From Acinetobacter populi (GTDB lineage: Bacteria; Pseudomonadota; Gammaproteobacteria; Pseudomonadales; Moraxellaceae): a stretch of 64,000 nt of DNA. Where the stretch lies: NCBI RefSeq assembly GCF_002174125.1, contig NZ_NEXX01000002.1, positions 372,001 through 436,000 of the forward strand. Reading direction: 5' to 3'. The notes beneath the pieces are model-generated. The model ran no database searches, was not told the origin of the DNA, and saw nothing but the letters and a program-made list of their open reading frames with translations. Position numbers and translations under genes: made by a program. The stretch's first letter is position 1; each line of letters opens with the position of its first letter. Of the stretch, positions 27,441-38,024 are shown piece by piece.

Positions 27441-28340
27441 ATGATGCGGATTGGTTTGTTTTTGCTAACCAACCTCGCAGTTCTAGTAGTTGCAGGTCTT
27501 GTTTTATCTATCCTAGGTGTTGGAAGTTATCGTTCCGCAGGCGGATTGGATCTGGGCAACTTACTAGTCTTCTGTTTTGTCTTTGGTATGGTGGGATCTT
27601 TCATCTCACTGTTCATGTCAAAATGGATTGCGAAAAAAACAACTGGTACACAAATTATTGAGTCTCCGCGTAATCAGGCGGAACAGTGGTTATTACAAAC
27701 CGTTGCAGATTTATCACAACGTGCAGGCATTAAAATGCCAGAGGTTGGGATTTTCTATTCGACACAATCCAATGCGTTTGCAACGGGTTGGAACAAGAAT
27801 GATGCGCTGGTTGCAGTTTCGTCAGGATTGCTGGAAAGAATGTCGGCGGATGAAGTCCGTGCAGTACTGGCCCATGAAATCGGTCACGTTGCCAATGGTG
27901 ATATGGTCACGTTGTCTCTGGTTCAGGGCGTAGTCAACACCTTCGTCATGTTCTTTGCACGTATTGCCGGTGATTTTATTGATCGTAATGTGTTTGGTCG
28001 TGGCGACAATGAAGCTCCCGGTATTGGCTATTTTGTCACAACCATGGTGCTGGACATTGTATTTGGTATTCTGGCAAGCACTATTGTGCTCTGGTTCTCA
28101 CGCTACCGTGAATATCGTGCCGACGAAGCAGGTGCCCGCCTTGCTGGCAAACAAGCCATGATCTCTGCCCTGCTGCGCTTAAAAGCTGAATCAGAAATGC
28201 CTGATCAAATGCCTAAGGAAATGCAGGCTTTTGCTATTGCCGAAGGTCAACATCAAGGCTTTAGTCTGGCAGCATTATTCCATACCCATCCAAGTATTGA
28301 GCAACGCGTTGCTGCTTTGCAAAAACTTGATGTGAGATAA
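27441..28340 (+). CDS. htpX: Membrane protease HtpX
   Basis: 299 residues. Two N-terminal membrane segments, then the zinc-binding HEIGH motif ([13 protein letters not shown] near residue 140) and the third ligand in [15 protein letters not shown]. Two more hydrophobic stretches lie between these. HtpX degrades misfolded inner-membrane proteins. The ATG at 27441 has GAGGATTAGG upstream. The gene is closed by a UUCG-loop terminator. Confidence 0.95.
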   Translation: MMRIGLFLLTNLAVLVVAGLVLSILGVGSYRSAGGLDLGNLLVFCFVFGMVGSFISLFMSKWIAKKTTGTQIIESPRNQAEQWLLQTVADLSQRAGIKMPEVGIFYSTQSNAFATGWNKNDALVAVSSGLLERMSADEVRAVLAHEIGHVANGDMVTLSLVQGVVNTFVMFFARIAGDFIDRNVFGRGDNEAPGIGYFVTTMVLDIVFGILASTIVLWFSRYREYRADEAGARLAGKQAMISALLRLKAESEMPDQMPKEMQAFAIAEGQHQGFSLAALFHTHPSIEQRVAALQKLDVR

Positions 28341-28342
28341 TC

Positions 28343-28375
28343 AAAAAAAATGCTTCTTTCGAGAAGCATTTTTTT
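28343..28375. terminator. Terminator after htpX
   Basis: AAATGCTTCT and AGAAGCATTT close a TTCG tetraloop, with T-run on the plus strand and A-run before it, so it works both ways. It also ends the convergent VOC gene. Confidence 0.9.
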
Positions 28376-28388
28376 AACTTAACTTTTT

Positions 28389-28754
28389 TTAATTCAAACT
28401 CAAACAACGTAATAGATTGCCATTTATATCAATAATACTAAAACGTCTAATCTGAGCATCCTGTAAAATTTCAGTGATTTTGACTGGTGCGGTATAATCT
28501 TGCCAGTCCAGTGCCGACCATAATGCATAAAGTCCGTCCAGATCCTGCACCCAAATACATACACTATGATCAGACTGTAAAGGCTGCAATGTTTCATGCA
28601 AGAAAAATTCGATTTCCAAAGGTCCTCGAACCAAAATCATCCATTGATCGGAAAGATATTCGGCATGAAAACCCAAATTCTGATAAAAGGCCAAGGTATC
28701 TTCAAAATTTAATGCAGGTAAATTGGCACTCACATGATCCTGTTTGCTTCCCAC
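28389..28754 (-). CDS. VOC-family (glyoxalase/bleomycin-resistance fold) protein
   Basis: 121 residues. The paired beta-alpha-beta-beta-beta modules are seen as NFEDTLAFYQNLGFHAEYLSD and IWVQDLDGLYALWSAL, ending in FSIIDINGNLLRCL. This matches the bleomycin-resistance-like branch of the VOC superfamily. Whether it binds a drug or catalyses a reaction cannot be told. The start is 13 bases after the stop of the DUF4112 gene on the same strand. Confidence 0.85.
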   Translation of the reverse strand: MGSKQDHVSANLPALNFEDTLAFYQNLGFHAEYLSDQWMILVRGPLEIEFFLHETLQPLQSDHSVCIWVQDLDGLYALWSALDWQDYTAPVKITEILQDAQIRRFSIIDINGNLLRCLSLN

Positions 28755-28767
28755 GGATTGCTCCCTT

Positions 28768-29349
28768 TTAAATTTTTTGCCAGATGTCCAAATGCCAAAG
28801 CCATTGTAGACCTAGGACCAATAAAAATCCCAAGGCAATAATAAAAATCAAACCCAACAAATCCGGAATACGCAACCAAAGCCAACTAATCACTGGATTA
28901 CGCCAAAACGCCGAACGTTGCTGTTTTTGCTCCAATGCTTCATGTAAAAACGGATGCACAACATGAATATCACTTTCAATGGCATACTGGTCACGGATAT
29001 GCGCATGTACGATGTCCAATGTCTTACGACTTGGACGAATAAAAATATCGAAAACAGTGCCCAGTACAGGAATAAAACCGACCAGCATATCAATCACAGC
29101 AAGTCTGATCACACCATTGAGTTTGCTTTGGGGGACGCCTACTTCTCTGGCTTTTTTAAAGGCATAAATGGTTAATACAAAACCTGCAACATCCCCAGCA
29201 AATGGAATCGTACTTAAGGCAGCATCTGCCCCGACGCCCTGTTTGGTAAACGGAATACGTACCAGACTATCCATGGTATTGGCAAACTTTGCCAGATCAC
29301 GTTCTATCGCAATCACTTCTTGTTGTGTTAATTTTGTTGGTTGGGACAT
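28768..29349 (-). CDS. DUF4112 membrane protein
   Basis: 193 residues. The DUF4112 region spans residues 15-115 with FTKQGVGADAALSTIPFAGD and DMLVGFIPVLGTVFDIF, both partly hydrophobic. A further strong membrane segment lies near the C-terminus (LLGLIFIIALGFLLVLGL). Function is not known for this family. It is probably co-transcribed with the VOC gene downstream. Confidence 0.82.
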   Translation of the reverse strand: MSQPTKLTQQEVIAIERDLAKFANTMDSLVRIPFTKQGVGADAALSTIPFAGDVAGFVLTIYAFKKAREVGVPQSKLNGVIRLAVIDMLVGFIPVLGTVFDIFIRPSRKTLDIVHAHIRDQYAIESDIHVVHPFLHEALEQKQQRSAFWRNPVISWLWLRIPDLLGLIFIIALGFLLVLGLQWLWHLDIWQKI

Positions 29350-29426
29350 AATTAGGCTCTATATATTGATCATCACACTTTCTATGTACATAAAAGTCTG
29401 TTGTGATGAGCAGTATTCACCATGAA

Positions 29427-29714
29427 TTAATGTGGATCAAGTTGTTTTAGTTTATGGTCAAAAACAAATGGGCCAAAGGGCAAAATCGCAGCAATCAAGC
29501 CTAAAATAAAGATGCGTAAAGACCATTGTTTCTTCATACATAGGAACAATAACATACCGACAAATAATAAGAATAAAACACCATGTGCCATTCCCACGTA
29601 TTTCACTGCCAATGGATTACCCCAAATATATTTCATTGGCATGGCAATCAATAATAAAACCAGAAAAGAAATCCCCTCTAAAGTTCCCACCATACGAACC
29701 AACTTCGTATTCAT
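29427..29714 (-). CDS. DUF3817 small membrane protein
   Basis: 95 residues with three hydrophobic segments: GISFLVLLLIAMPMKYIW, VLFLLFVGMLLFLC and FILGLIAAILPFGPFVFD. The LEGISFLVLL..MP.KY and AHG motifs are those of the DUF3817 family of inner-membrane proteins of unknown role. A ribosome binding site AAGGAG precedes the ATG at 29714. It lies between the RND pump and the DUF4112 gene, all on the minus strand. Confidence 0.85.
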   Translation of the reverse strand: MNTKLVRMVGTLEGISFLVLLLIAMPMKYIWGNPLAVKYVGMAHGVLFLLFVGMLLFLCMKKQWSLRIFILGLIAAILPFGPFVFDHKLKQLDPH

Positions 29715-29793
29715 AAATTAACTCCTTAAATTATCAATAATATTCACACGAACGCTTAAGTTCGTTAAAGCTATATAACACTGGGATTTTTGA

Positions 29794-32700
29794 TTAATTA
29801 CCTATTTCATTTGCTGTAGCTTTGCGTTGTCGGATCAACACATACATCAGTGGAATAAAAACTAACACCAAAATTGTGCCAAATAATACGCCACCAAAAA
29901 CACTATAGCCAATGGCCTGACGACTTAATGCGCCAGCACCGGTTGCCAGCATAAGTGGAACCACACCTGCACCAAAAGCAATTGATGTCATCAGAATCGG
30001 TCTTAGGCGTAATGCAGCAGCTTCTAAAGCAGCATCATATGCCAATTTGCCTTGTCGCTGTCTTTCTGATGCAAACTCCACCATTAATATGGCATTTTTA
30101 CACGATAATCCAATGGTGGTCAGCAAAGCGATCTGGAAATAAATATCATTGGGGAAAGAAAACCAGGCACTAAATAATATCGTACCACCGACGCCAAGCG
30201 GAATTGCTGCCAAAACAGCAGTTGGAATCGACCAACTTTCATACAATGCCGCCAGACACAAAAAGATGAACAAGACAGATACCAGATATAAACCCAGTGT
30301 TTGATTGCTTGATTTCTGCTCCTGATAGGACAAACCACTCCAGGATAATTGTACCTCAGGCTGCTGGGCAACCAACTTATTGAGTTCCTGCATCCCTTGC
30401 CCGGTACTCACATCATTGCCAGTATTCGCTTCCAGTTCAAGTGCAGAATAGCCCATAAAACGCTCCAGCACTGGTGGTGCGCCTTGCCAGTTCACAGTGG
30501 CAAACTGGGTGAAAGGTACCATTTGACCACTGGCATTTTTCACGTACCAATAACGCATATCTTCGGGTTTTGAACGGAACTCAGCATCGCCTTGTATATA
30601 AACCCGCTTAATCTTGCCACGGTCAATAAAATCATTGATATAACTACCACTCCATGCCGTAGACAAAGTGCGATTGATATCTGCAATATCTAAACCCAGT
30701 TTCATTGCCGAACGCGGATCAATGTTAAGATTTAAAACTGCCTGCTCCGAATTGGTTTTTTTATCCAGATTTTGAATAATATTACTCTGATTAGTCTGTT
30801 GCTGTAAGGCATCAAAATGCTGTAATAATTTTTCCCGGCCGATTCCTTCTACATCCTGTAAGAAAAACTCCATTTTATCCGAGGAACCCAATCCGCGAAT
30901 AGCAGGTGGCAAGATTACAGAAATTCTAGCCTGATTATGCTTGGAAAAATATGCTGAGGCTCTGGCCCGAATTGCCTGAATACTATCTTCCTTATTTTTA
31001 CGCTCGTCCCAGTGTTTAAATGAAACATAAGCCTGCCCCAGATTTTGACCTGTACCGGAAGAGTTGCGACCCAAGACCACCATGATCGCATTCATATTAT
31101 TTTTTTCCTGCTGCATAAAATAATCTGAAATATATTTACCAACCAACTCAGTCTGCTGCATTGGAGTGCCTTCAGGTAAACGGAACTGAATCCCTAGCAT
31201 TCCCTGATCTTCCTGCGGTAAAAAGCTGGTCGGTAAGTCCCGATACGTCCAGACAAAGCTGGTGATCAACACAGCAAATATGACCAGAGAAAGATACTTG
31301 AACCGAATCATTGCCTTGGAAACTTTAAGATAATTCTGTTTAAGTCGGTCAATACTGCCATTAAACCAGTTTGCCCATTTGGCTTTCTTCTGTTGTGGTT
31401 TTAAGAGCAGTGCACACATTGCAGGTGTTAAAATTAATGCAACAAGTAATGACAAAGTCATTGCAGATACCAAGGTGATGGAAAATTGGCGATAAATTAC
31501 ACCTGTTGCCCCGCTAAAAAATGCCATAGGGATAAATACAGCCGTCAACACCAAAGTAATACCAATCAACGCTCCGCTGATTTCCTGCATGGAGAGGATA
31601 CTGGCCTGCTTTGCATCAATATTTTGCTCATGCATGATCCTCTCTACATTTTCCACCACCACAATTGCATCATCAACCAGCAAGCCAATCGCCAGTACCA
31701 GTGCAAACAGTGTCAATGTATTGATCGACATGCCAAAAACCGCCAAAAGAACAAATGTTCCCAAAATCACGACTGGCACAGTTAAAGCCGGAATTAATGT
31801 CGCACGCCAGCTTTGCAAGAATAGGAACATCACCACCACCACCAGAAGAATCGCCTCAAACAGGGTGTGAATCACCTGCTTGATCGACTCTTGCACAAAA
31901 GGTGTTCCATCTCGTGGATAAACGACTTTATAGCCCGCAGGCAAATGCTTTCTGAGTTCATCGACTTGCTGATAAATTGCTTCCGAAGTTTGAATCGCAT
32001 TTGCACCAGAAGCCAGTGCAACTGAAAGCCCGGATGCCGGATAACCATTTAAACGGTTAAAGACCTGATAATTTTCTGCACCAACTTCAACTCGGGCGAC
32101 ATCTCTTAAATAAACAAAACTGCCATCGGCATTGGCTTTTAAAATAATATTTTCAAACTGTTCCGGTGTACGCAAAATTGAGCCAGAGGTCACTTTGGCA
32201 TTTAAATATTGATCAGCCGGCATTGGTAAGTCGCCAATTGCGCCTGCGGCCACCTGCGTATTCTGGGTTTCTATGGCTGTGCGAACATCGCTTACCATCA
32301 GATTATATTGTTGTAATTTTAAAGGATTGAGCCAGATGCGCATGGCATATTGGGAACCAAAGACATTAATTTCACCCACACCTTCCAGACGTGATAAAGT
32401 CAATTCAAAATGATTGGTTAAATAATCCGAAATATCGATATTAGTTGATCGACCGCTTTCATCATATAAACCGACCACCAGATAACTGTCGCTTAAAGAT
32501 TTATAAACCTGAACACCCTGCCGCTGCACATCATCGGGTAATCGAGTAATCGAACTGCTAATCGCATTTTGTACCTGAACCTGTGCCTGATCGGGATCTG
32601 TCCCTTGATCAAAATACAAACTGATTTGGCTTCGACCAGTTGCTTCACTTTTAGAGGTAAAATACAGTAAATGATCAATACCCTTGATTTGTTGCTCTAA

Positions 32701-32895
32701 AACTTGCGTTACGCTGTCTTCGACTTCCTGTGCTCCTGCACCAGAATAAGTTGTCGAAATAGTAATCCTCGGTGGTGCAATATCCGGATATTGTTCAACA
32801 GCCAAACTTTTAATAGCAAACACACCTGCCGACATCAGAATAATTGCCAAGACAAAAGCAAAGATAGGTCGATAAATAAAAAAACGAGAAATCAT
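29794..32895 (-). CDS. Orphan HAE1-family RND efflux transporter
   Basis: 1033 residues, full length for an AcrB/AdeB-like pump. Twelve membrane segments and two large periplasmic loops are present. GLLVDDAIVVVENVERIM holds the two proton-relay Asp residues of segment 4, and the second half repeats the fold (LYESWSIP, LSCKNAILMVEFA, RLRPILMTS). No membrane-fusion protein or outer-membrane channel gene is next to it, and no TetR or two-component regulator, unlike adeABC or adeIJK. It would have to borrow partner subunits. The exact paralogue in Acinetobacter cannot be named from sequence alone. Confidence 0.92.
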   Translation of the reverse strand: MISRFFIYRPIFAFVLAIILMSAGVFAIKSLAVEQYPDIAPPRITISTTYSGAGAQEVEDSVTQVLEQQIKGIDHLLYFTSKSEATGRSQISLYFDQGTDPDQAQVQVQNAISSSITRLPDDVQRQGVQVYKSLSDSYLVVGLYDESGRSTNIDISDYLTNHFELTLSRLEGVGEINVFGSQYAMRIWLNPLKLQQYNLMVSDVRTAIETQNTQVAAGAIGDLPMPADQYLNAKVTSGSILRTPEQFENIILKANADGSFVYLRDVARVEVGAENYQVFNRLNGYPASGLSVALASGANAIQTSEAIYQQVDELRKHLPAGYKVVYPRDGTPFVQESIKQVIHTLFEAILLVVVVMFLFLQSWRATLIPALTVPVVILGTFVLLAVFGMSINTLTLFALVLAIGLLVDDAIVVVENVERIMHEQNIDAKQASILSMQEISGALIGITLVLTAVFIPMAFFSGATGVIYRQFSITLVSAMTLSLLVALILTPAMCALLLKPQQKKAKWANWFNGSIDRLKQNYLKVSKAMIRFKYLSLVIFAVLITSFVWTYRDLPTSFLPQEDQGMLGIQFRLPEGTPMQQTELVGKYISDYFMQQEKNNMNAIMVVLGRNSSGTGQNLGQAYVSFKHWDERKNKEDSIQAIRARASAYFSKHNQARISVILPPAIRGLGSSDKMEFFLQDVEGIGREKLLQHFDALQQQTNQSNIIQNLDKKTNSEQAVLNLNIDPRSAMKLGLDIADINRTLSTAWSGSYINDFIDRGKIKRVYIQGDAEFRSKPEDMRYWYVKNASGQMVPFTQFATVNWQGAPPVLERFMGYSALELEANTGNDVSTGQGMQELNKLVAQQPEVQLSWSGLSYQEQKSSNQTLGLYLVSVLFIFLCLAALYESWSIPTAVLAAIPLGVGGTILFSAWFSFPNDIYFQIALLTTIGLSCKNAILMVEFASERQRQGKLAYDAALEAAALRLRPILMTSIAFGAGVVPLMLATGAGALSRQAIGYSVFGGVLFGTILVLVFIPLMYVLIRQRKATANEIGN

Positions 32896-33120
32896 ACTGT
32901 ATCTGACTTTGGGTTCAAGTTACGGGCTCAAGTTAAATAATTTGAATTACACCGCTTCGACGGGTTCGAATGGCATCGAGAAATATGACAAACATAAGAA
33001 TAAAACTCATTTGAAATCTAGCATATTCCTGCGTCATCTATTTTACATTTTTTATAAGTTTTGGAATTTTTTACAAAAAAAAATATTTTCTCCACAATGA
33101 CGTAGAGCGTAGATAAAAGA

Positions 33121-33152
33121 AAACCAGTTAAGATGCGAGGCTTAACTGGTTT
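33121..33152. other. 12-base-pair hairpin upstream of the RND gene
   Basis: AAACCAGTTAAG and CTTAACTGGTTT pair perfectly around the eight-base loop ATGCGAGG. A-runs precede it and only three T follow, so it could be a terminator on either strand, an operator or part of a small RNA. It lies in the 537-base gap between the divergent RND gene and the gene at 33433. I see no coding sequence in that gap. Confidence 0.55.
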
Positions 33153-33432
33153 AATATCCAATGCTTTATATAAGATGCCATATATTACACAAAGCGTTTC
33201 AAAAGAAAGTCAGACCACCAAACCCTGTAAACGCACAAAAAGGATAAAATGTACGTTTCATTTGCAGATGCCATGCAATTTTTTATTCAGTTATTGCTGG
33301 TCTTACTCTCTATAACGTCATCAGGATTAGTTTGGTTGACAAATAATTTAAAATTTATTTGAAAAAACTATTTTTTTAATCATTGTTTTGTCATGTTATG
33401 ATCATGACACTTCAATTGACGTTTATTTTCGT

Positions 33433-33873
33433 ATGACACGATTGTTACCCAGTTATGCAATTTTTTCAATGTGGCTCATCACCTTTACTTTTTTGCTGGG
33501 CTTTTTAGGGATGCTGTCTGCACAGATCGTCAGCCTGTTTGCCTTGTTACCGTATTTACTGGCGTTTTATTTAATGACTGTACGTTTTGTCAAAGTCAAT
33601 AAAATCTTGCCGACCGTAACACAACGCTGGCAATTAAGCCTTGGATGTACCACGATATTCTGGCTATATAGTATTTTGGCGGGAATAATCGGGTTATTGA
33701 TGACGCAAGGTCATATTGATTTTGTTGCCCTCAAGCAAGCGTTTAGTAACATTATATTTGTCATAATATTTTTGGGCATTTTCTTTATTTTAAATGCTTT
33801 TTTAGTTGTTCTAGGCTATTGGTTCCTTGGCAATCCAACAGCCAAAATGTTGGCGCATTATCACAAGTCTTGA
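33433..33873 (+). CDS. ABZJ_00895-type small membrane protein
   Basis: 146 residues from the ATG at 33433. Four hydrophobic segments are seen, at about residues 8-28, 30-50, 70-92 and 110-135. The pattern SYAIFSMWLITFTFL and the C-terminal LGYWFLGNPTAKML fit a family largely confined to Acinetobacter and known only as ABZJ_00895. An upstream in-frame start 15 codons earlier is possible but lies within a GTCATG/CATGAC inverted repeat (33390-33408). Function is unknown. Confidence 0.78.
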   Translation: MTRLLPSYAIFSMWLITFTFLLGFLGMLSAQIVSLFALLPYLLAFYLMTVRFVKVNKILPTVTQRWQLSLGCTTIFWLYSILAGIIGLLMTQGHIDFVALKQAFSNIIFVIIFLGIFFILNAFLVVLGYWFLGNPTAKMLAHYHKS

Positions 33874-33942
33874 TCTGAAATTTACAACACGTCGCTAAAA
33901 CTCGATGTACAAAACCAAATTTTAAAATCAAAGTTAAAAAAC

Positions 33943-35046
33943 TTAAATTTGATAAGGGCTAGCATCAAAAAAAGTTGCAACACCCTGTATTTGTTCACGT
34001 AATAAACGTGCTGATGCAGGTGCCATTACCAAACCATTACGATAATGTCCGGCATTTATCCAAAGGTTATTCAAATCTTTTACACGACCAATTTTAGGTA
34101 CGCCGGTTGGCGATCCCGGACGTAATCCACTCCATTGTTTTACAATAGGGAAATCAACCAAATCCGGTACCAGCGATAAAGCTGCCTGAATAATATTCTG
34201 GCTAATGTCTTCACGTAAATCTCGGTCAAAACCAAAATCATTGGTACTTGATCCACATACAATATGACCATCTCGTCTTGGAATCAGGTACATGGTATTG
34301 TTCATACACATATTCGGAAGCCATTTTTCAGGGGTTTTATATAACACCATTTGTCCATGAATCGGTTTAATCTCCAGTTTTAAACCAAACTGATCAATTA
34401 AATTTTCGGTCCATGCGCCCGTGGCAATCACATAATGATCCGCAACATAACGATTGCCCTCCTCATCTAGCACCGCCTGAATATGATTATTCGTTTGCTT
34501 AAATTCTATAATTCTTTGGTGCTGATGGATCAATACATTCGGTTGCGATTGCAGATACTTTAATACCGACTGGGTTAAGCGTGGATTACGTATATTGGCA
34601 AGTTGGGGAAAATAAACCGCAGAATCTAGGGTTTTATTCAGGCGAGGATTTAATTGATGTAATGTGTCCTGAGTCAGCAAACTAGATTCCTGTTCAGGTT
34701 CATGAAAATCATGTGCATAATTTAAACCATAATCATATTGGTCATGATCAAAAATCAGCATCCCGACTTGTTCAATTTCAAAATCAATTCCGGAAACCGG
34801 CATTAATTTTTTATTCCAGCTCAAATAGCTTTGTTTGCCAAATTGTGCCAGTTGATTAACTGCCGGATGGTATTTCCACGGATACATCGGGCTAAGAATA
34901 CCGCCTCCTGCCCATGAAGCCGCTTTGGCAGCATCGGTTTGATCAAAAATTTCGACATGATAGCCATGTTCTATCAATTCCAGTGCAGTCATCAAACCCA
35001 CGATGCCTGCACCAATAATAATGACTTTTTCTTGAGAGAAAGACAC
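33943..35046 (-). CDS. thiO: Glycine oxidase ThiO
   Basis: 367 residues of the DAO family. The FAD dinucleotide-binding motif IIGAGIVGLMTALELIEHG is at residue 10, WAGGGILSPMYPW follows at residue 46, and the C-terminal GHYRNGLVMAPASARLL is typical of ThiO. It oxidises glycine to the imine used to make the thiazole ring of thiamine. No other thi gene is adjacent, and no TPP riboswitch-like leader was seen. It lies 44 bases after the hemB start on the same strand. Confidence 0.88.
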   Translation of the reverse strand: MSFSQEKVIIIGAGIVGLMTALELIEHGYHVEIFDQTDAAKAASWAGGGILSPMYPWKYHPAVNQLAQFGKQSYLSWNKKLMPVSGIDFEIEQVGMLIFDHDQYDYGLNYAHDFHEPEQESSLLTQDTLHQLNPRLNKTLDSAVYFPQLANIRNPRLTQSVLKYLQSQPNVLIHQHQRIIEFKQTNNHIQAVLDEEGNRYVADHYVIATGAWTENLIDQFGLKLEIKPIHGQMVLYKTPEKWLPNMCMNNTMYLIPRRDGHIVCGSSTNDFGFDRDLREDISQNIIQAALSLVPDLVDFPIVKQWSGLRPGSPTGVPKIGRVKDLNNLWINAGHYRNGLVMAPASARLLREQIQGVATFFDASPYQI

Positions 35047-35089
35047 AAATCGTCCTTAATTTTTATCGAAAAACTGCGATAGTAAAAAT

Positions 35090-36133
<1,044 letters not shown>

Positions 36134-36211
36134 CTATTGTACGCCTTTGCCTACAAATGGGCAAAGTGATCGGATGAGAAATATCAAAAAGGAAATAGGC
36201 GAGCAAATCCA

Positions 36212-36709
36212 ATGAGCAAGAGCACTTCTGACTGGACCGGAAACTTAAACCCTGAAAATCAGGGGCAAATACAATTAATCCTTGAGCAATTGTGTATGGC
36301 ATTTAACTCCTCTCCTTTCTTTTCTCACAATAATATGCAAATGCAGGTTGTTGATGAACAAATCCAAGCCTATATCGAGATGAAACCCTATTTAATCGGC
36401 AATGTTGCATTTCAGATTTTACATGGCGGAGTGGCTGCAACGATTTTAGACAGTATCGGCGGTATTGTGGCCATGGGTGAGCTATATAAACGGGCAAAAG
36501 CCGAAGAATTTGCTGACACCATTAAAAAAGTCACACGTCTGGCAACCATGGATATGCGTGTCGATTACATTGCCCCGGGTCGAGGTGAATACTTTATTGC
36601 ACGGGCAGACGTTTTACGAATGGGACGCAAAAGCTGTACCATGCGTATGGATCTGACCAATAACGAAGAACAATTGATTGCGACGGCAATCGGTTCTTAT
36701 TCATATTAG
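36212..36709 (+). CDS. Hotdog-fold thioesterase (PaaI/YigI-like)
   Basis: 165 residues. The hotdog core is seen in LHGGVAATILDSIGGIVAMG, containing the HGG motif, and MDMRVDYIAPGRGEYFIARADVLRMGRKSC. Such proteins hydrolyse acyl-CoA or related thioesters in the cytoplasm. The substrate is not evident. It is a single gene between hemB and the emrAB-like pair. Confidence 0.87.
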   Translation: MSKSTSDWTGNLNPENQGQIQLILEQLCMAFNSSPFFSHNNMQMQVVDEQIQAYIEMKPYLIGNVAFQILHGGVAATILDSIGGIVAMGELYKRAKAEEFADTIKKVTRLATMDMRVDYIAPGRGEYFIARADVLRMGRKSCTMRMDLTNNEEQLIATAIGSYSY

Positions 36710-36783
36710 CGTTGTTTTACTCAAAAAATTTCATTTGCAGTAAAAAGAGTGACTAGTTTTTTTCTGAAATAGGATTATTATTC

Positions 36784-36801
36784 GTGTACTGATCAGTACA
36801 C
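36784..36801. promoter_or_regulatory. 18-base perfect palindrome before the efflux pair
   Basis: GTGTACTGATCAGTACAC equals its own reverse complement over all 18 bases. It lies 56 bases before the emrA-like start codon, where a promoter is expected. It looks like an operator for a TetR or MarR type repressor. No regulator gene is adjacent, so the repressor must be encoded elsewhere. Confidence 0.72.
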
Positions 36802-36857
36802 TATTTTAACGTCGATGTTAAATATTGCGATCATGTTCTATTTCAGGATAATGTTCT

Positions 36858-38018
36858 ATGCGTGACGCTCAACACCCTAGCAGTGATGCACCTCATACAG
36901 GTGAAAGTGACAATCAACAAACTGCTTCACCTACAGCCACACGAAAAAAATTATTTAAAATTTTTGCCCTATTGATTTTTATCATTGTACTGGCTTATTT
37001 GCTCTGGTCTTGGCTATTTAGTGATGAAGTTGATACGGATAATGCCTATGTCGGAGCATATACAGCACAGGTCACATCCATGGCCAATGCTCAGGTGCTA
37101 AAAGTTCTAGTCAATGATACCCAATTGGTGCATCAAGGCGATATTCTGGTACAGCTTGATGATCGGGATGCTAAAATTGCGTTGGCACAAGCACAGGCGC
37201 AACTGGCTAAAACACAACGCCAGTTTAAACAAAGTAAAGCCAATAGCAGTGCACTGGATTCACAAATTTATGTTAGTAATGATGTCATCAATAGTGCCAA
37301 AGCCCAGATCAACAAAGCCCAAGCCGATTATGATAAAGCACTCGATGATTTTAAACGCCGTCAACAACTGGTGGCTATCGGTGGGGTTTCGAAAGAAGAT
37401 TTAAGTGCAGCACAAACAACTGTCAACACAGCCAAAGCTGCACTACAAGTTGCACAAGCAGGTCTGGCTCAGGCGCAATCCAGCCGCAATGCTGCCCAAA
37501 GCAATCTGGCTGCCAATGATGCCCTGATTCAGGGAAGCACCGAAAATGACAGTCCTGATGTGCTGGTTGCTAAAGCCAACGTCGAACAAGCCCAGCTTGA
37601 CCTTGAACGAACCATTATTCGTGCCCCAATAGAAGGTATCGTGACGCAGCGCAACGTCCAGATTGGACAACGTCTTGCTGCGGGCAGTGTCATCATGAAG
37701 ATTGTCCCAGTACAACAACTCTATGTTGATGCCAATTTTAAAGAAGGTCAATTGGCAAAAGTCCGTGTAGGACAAACTGCCACTCTCACCTCTGATTATT
37801 ACGGTAAAGATATTGTTTATCATGGCAAGGTCACAGGTATTGCCGGAGGAACAGGTGCTGCATTCGCCCTGATTCCAGCCCAGAATGCAACCGGAAACTG
37901 GATTAAAGTGGTTCAACGTCTACCGGTACGCATCACATTGGATCCCAAAGAGTTAATTGCTCATCCATTGCGGGTCGGATTATCCATGCAAGCAAGTATC
38001 GACTTAAGCAGCAAGTAA
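36858..38018 (+). CDS. emrA: EmrA/HlyD-family membrane fusion protein
   Basis: 386 residues. A cytoplasmic tail is followed by one membrane segment (residues 37-53), then the lipoyl half-motif DTDNAYVGAY, an Ala/Gln-rich coiled-coil hairpin (about residues 110-240) and the second lipoyl half with IIRAPIEGIVTQRNVQIGQ. This is the EmrA type, which bridges an inner-membrane MFS pump to an outer-membrane channel. The emrB-like gene begins six bases later. No TolC-like gene is nearby. Confidence 0.9.
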   Translation: MRDAQHPSSDAPHTGESDNQQTASPTATRKKLFKIFALLIFIIVLAYLLWSWLFSDEVDTDNAYVGAYTAQVTSMANAQVLKVLVNDTQLVHQGDILVQLDDRDAKIALAQAQAQLAKTQRQFKQSKANSSALDSQIYVSNDVINSAKAQINKAQADYDKALDDFKRRQQLVAIGGVSKEDLSAAQTTVNTAKAALQVAQAGLAQAQSSRNAAQSNLAANDALIQGSTENDSPDVLVAKANVEQAQLDLERTIIRAPIEGIVTQRNVQIGQRLAAGSVIMKIVPVQQLYVDANFKEGQLAKVRVGQTATLTSDYYGKDIVYHGKVTGIAGGTGAAFALIPAQNATGNWIKVVQRLPVRITLDPKELIAHPLRVGLSMQASIDLSSK

Positions 38019-38024
38019 TCTGCC

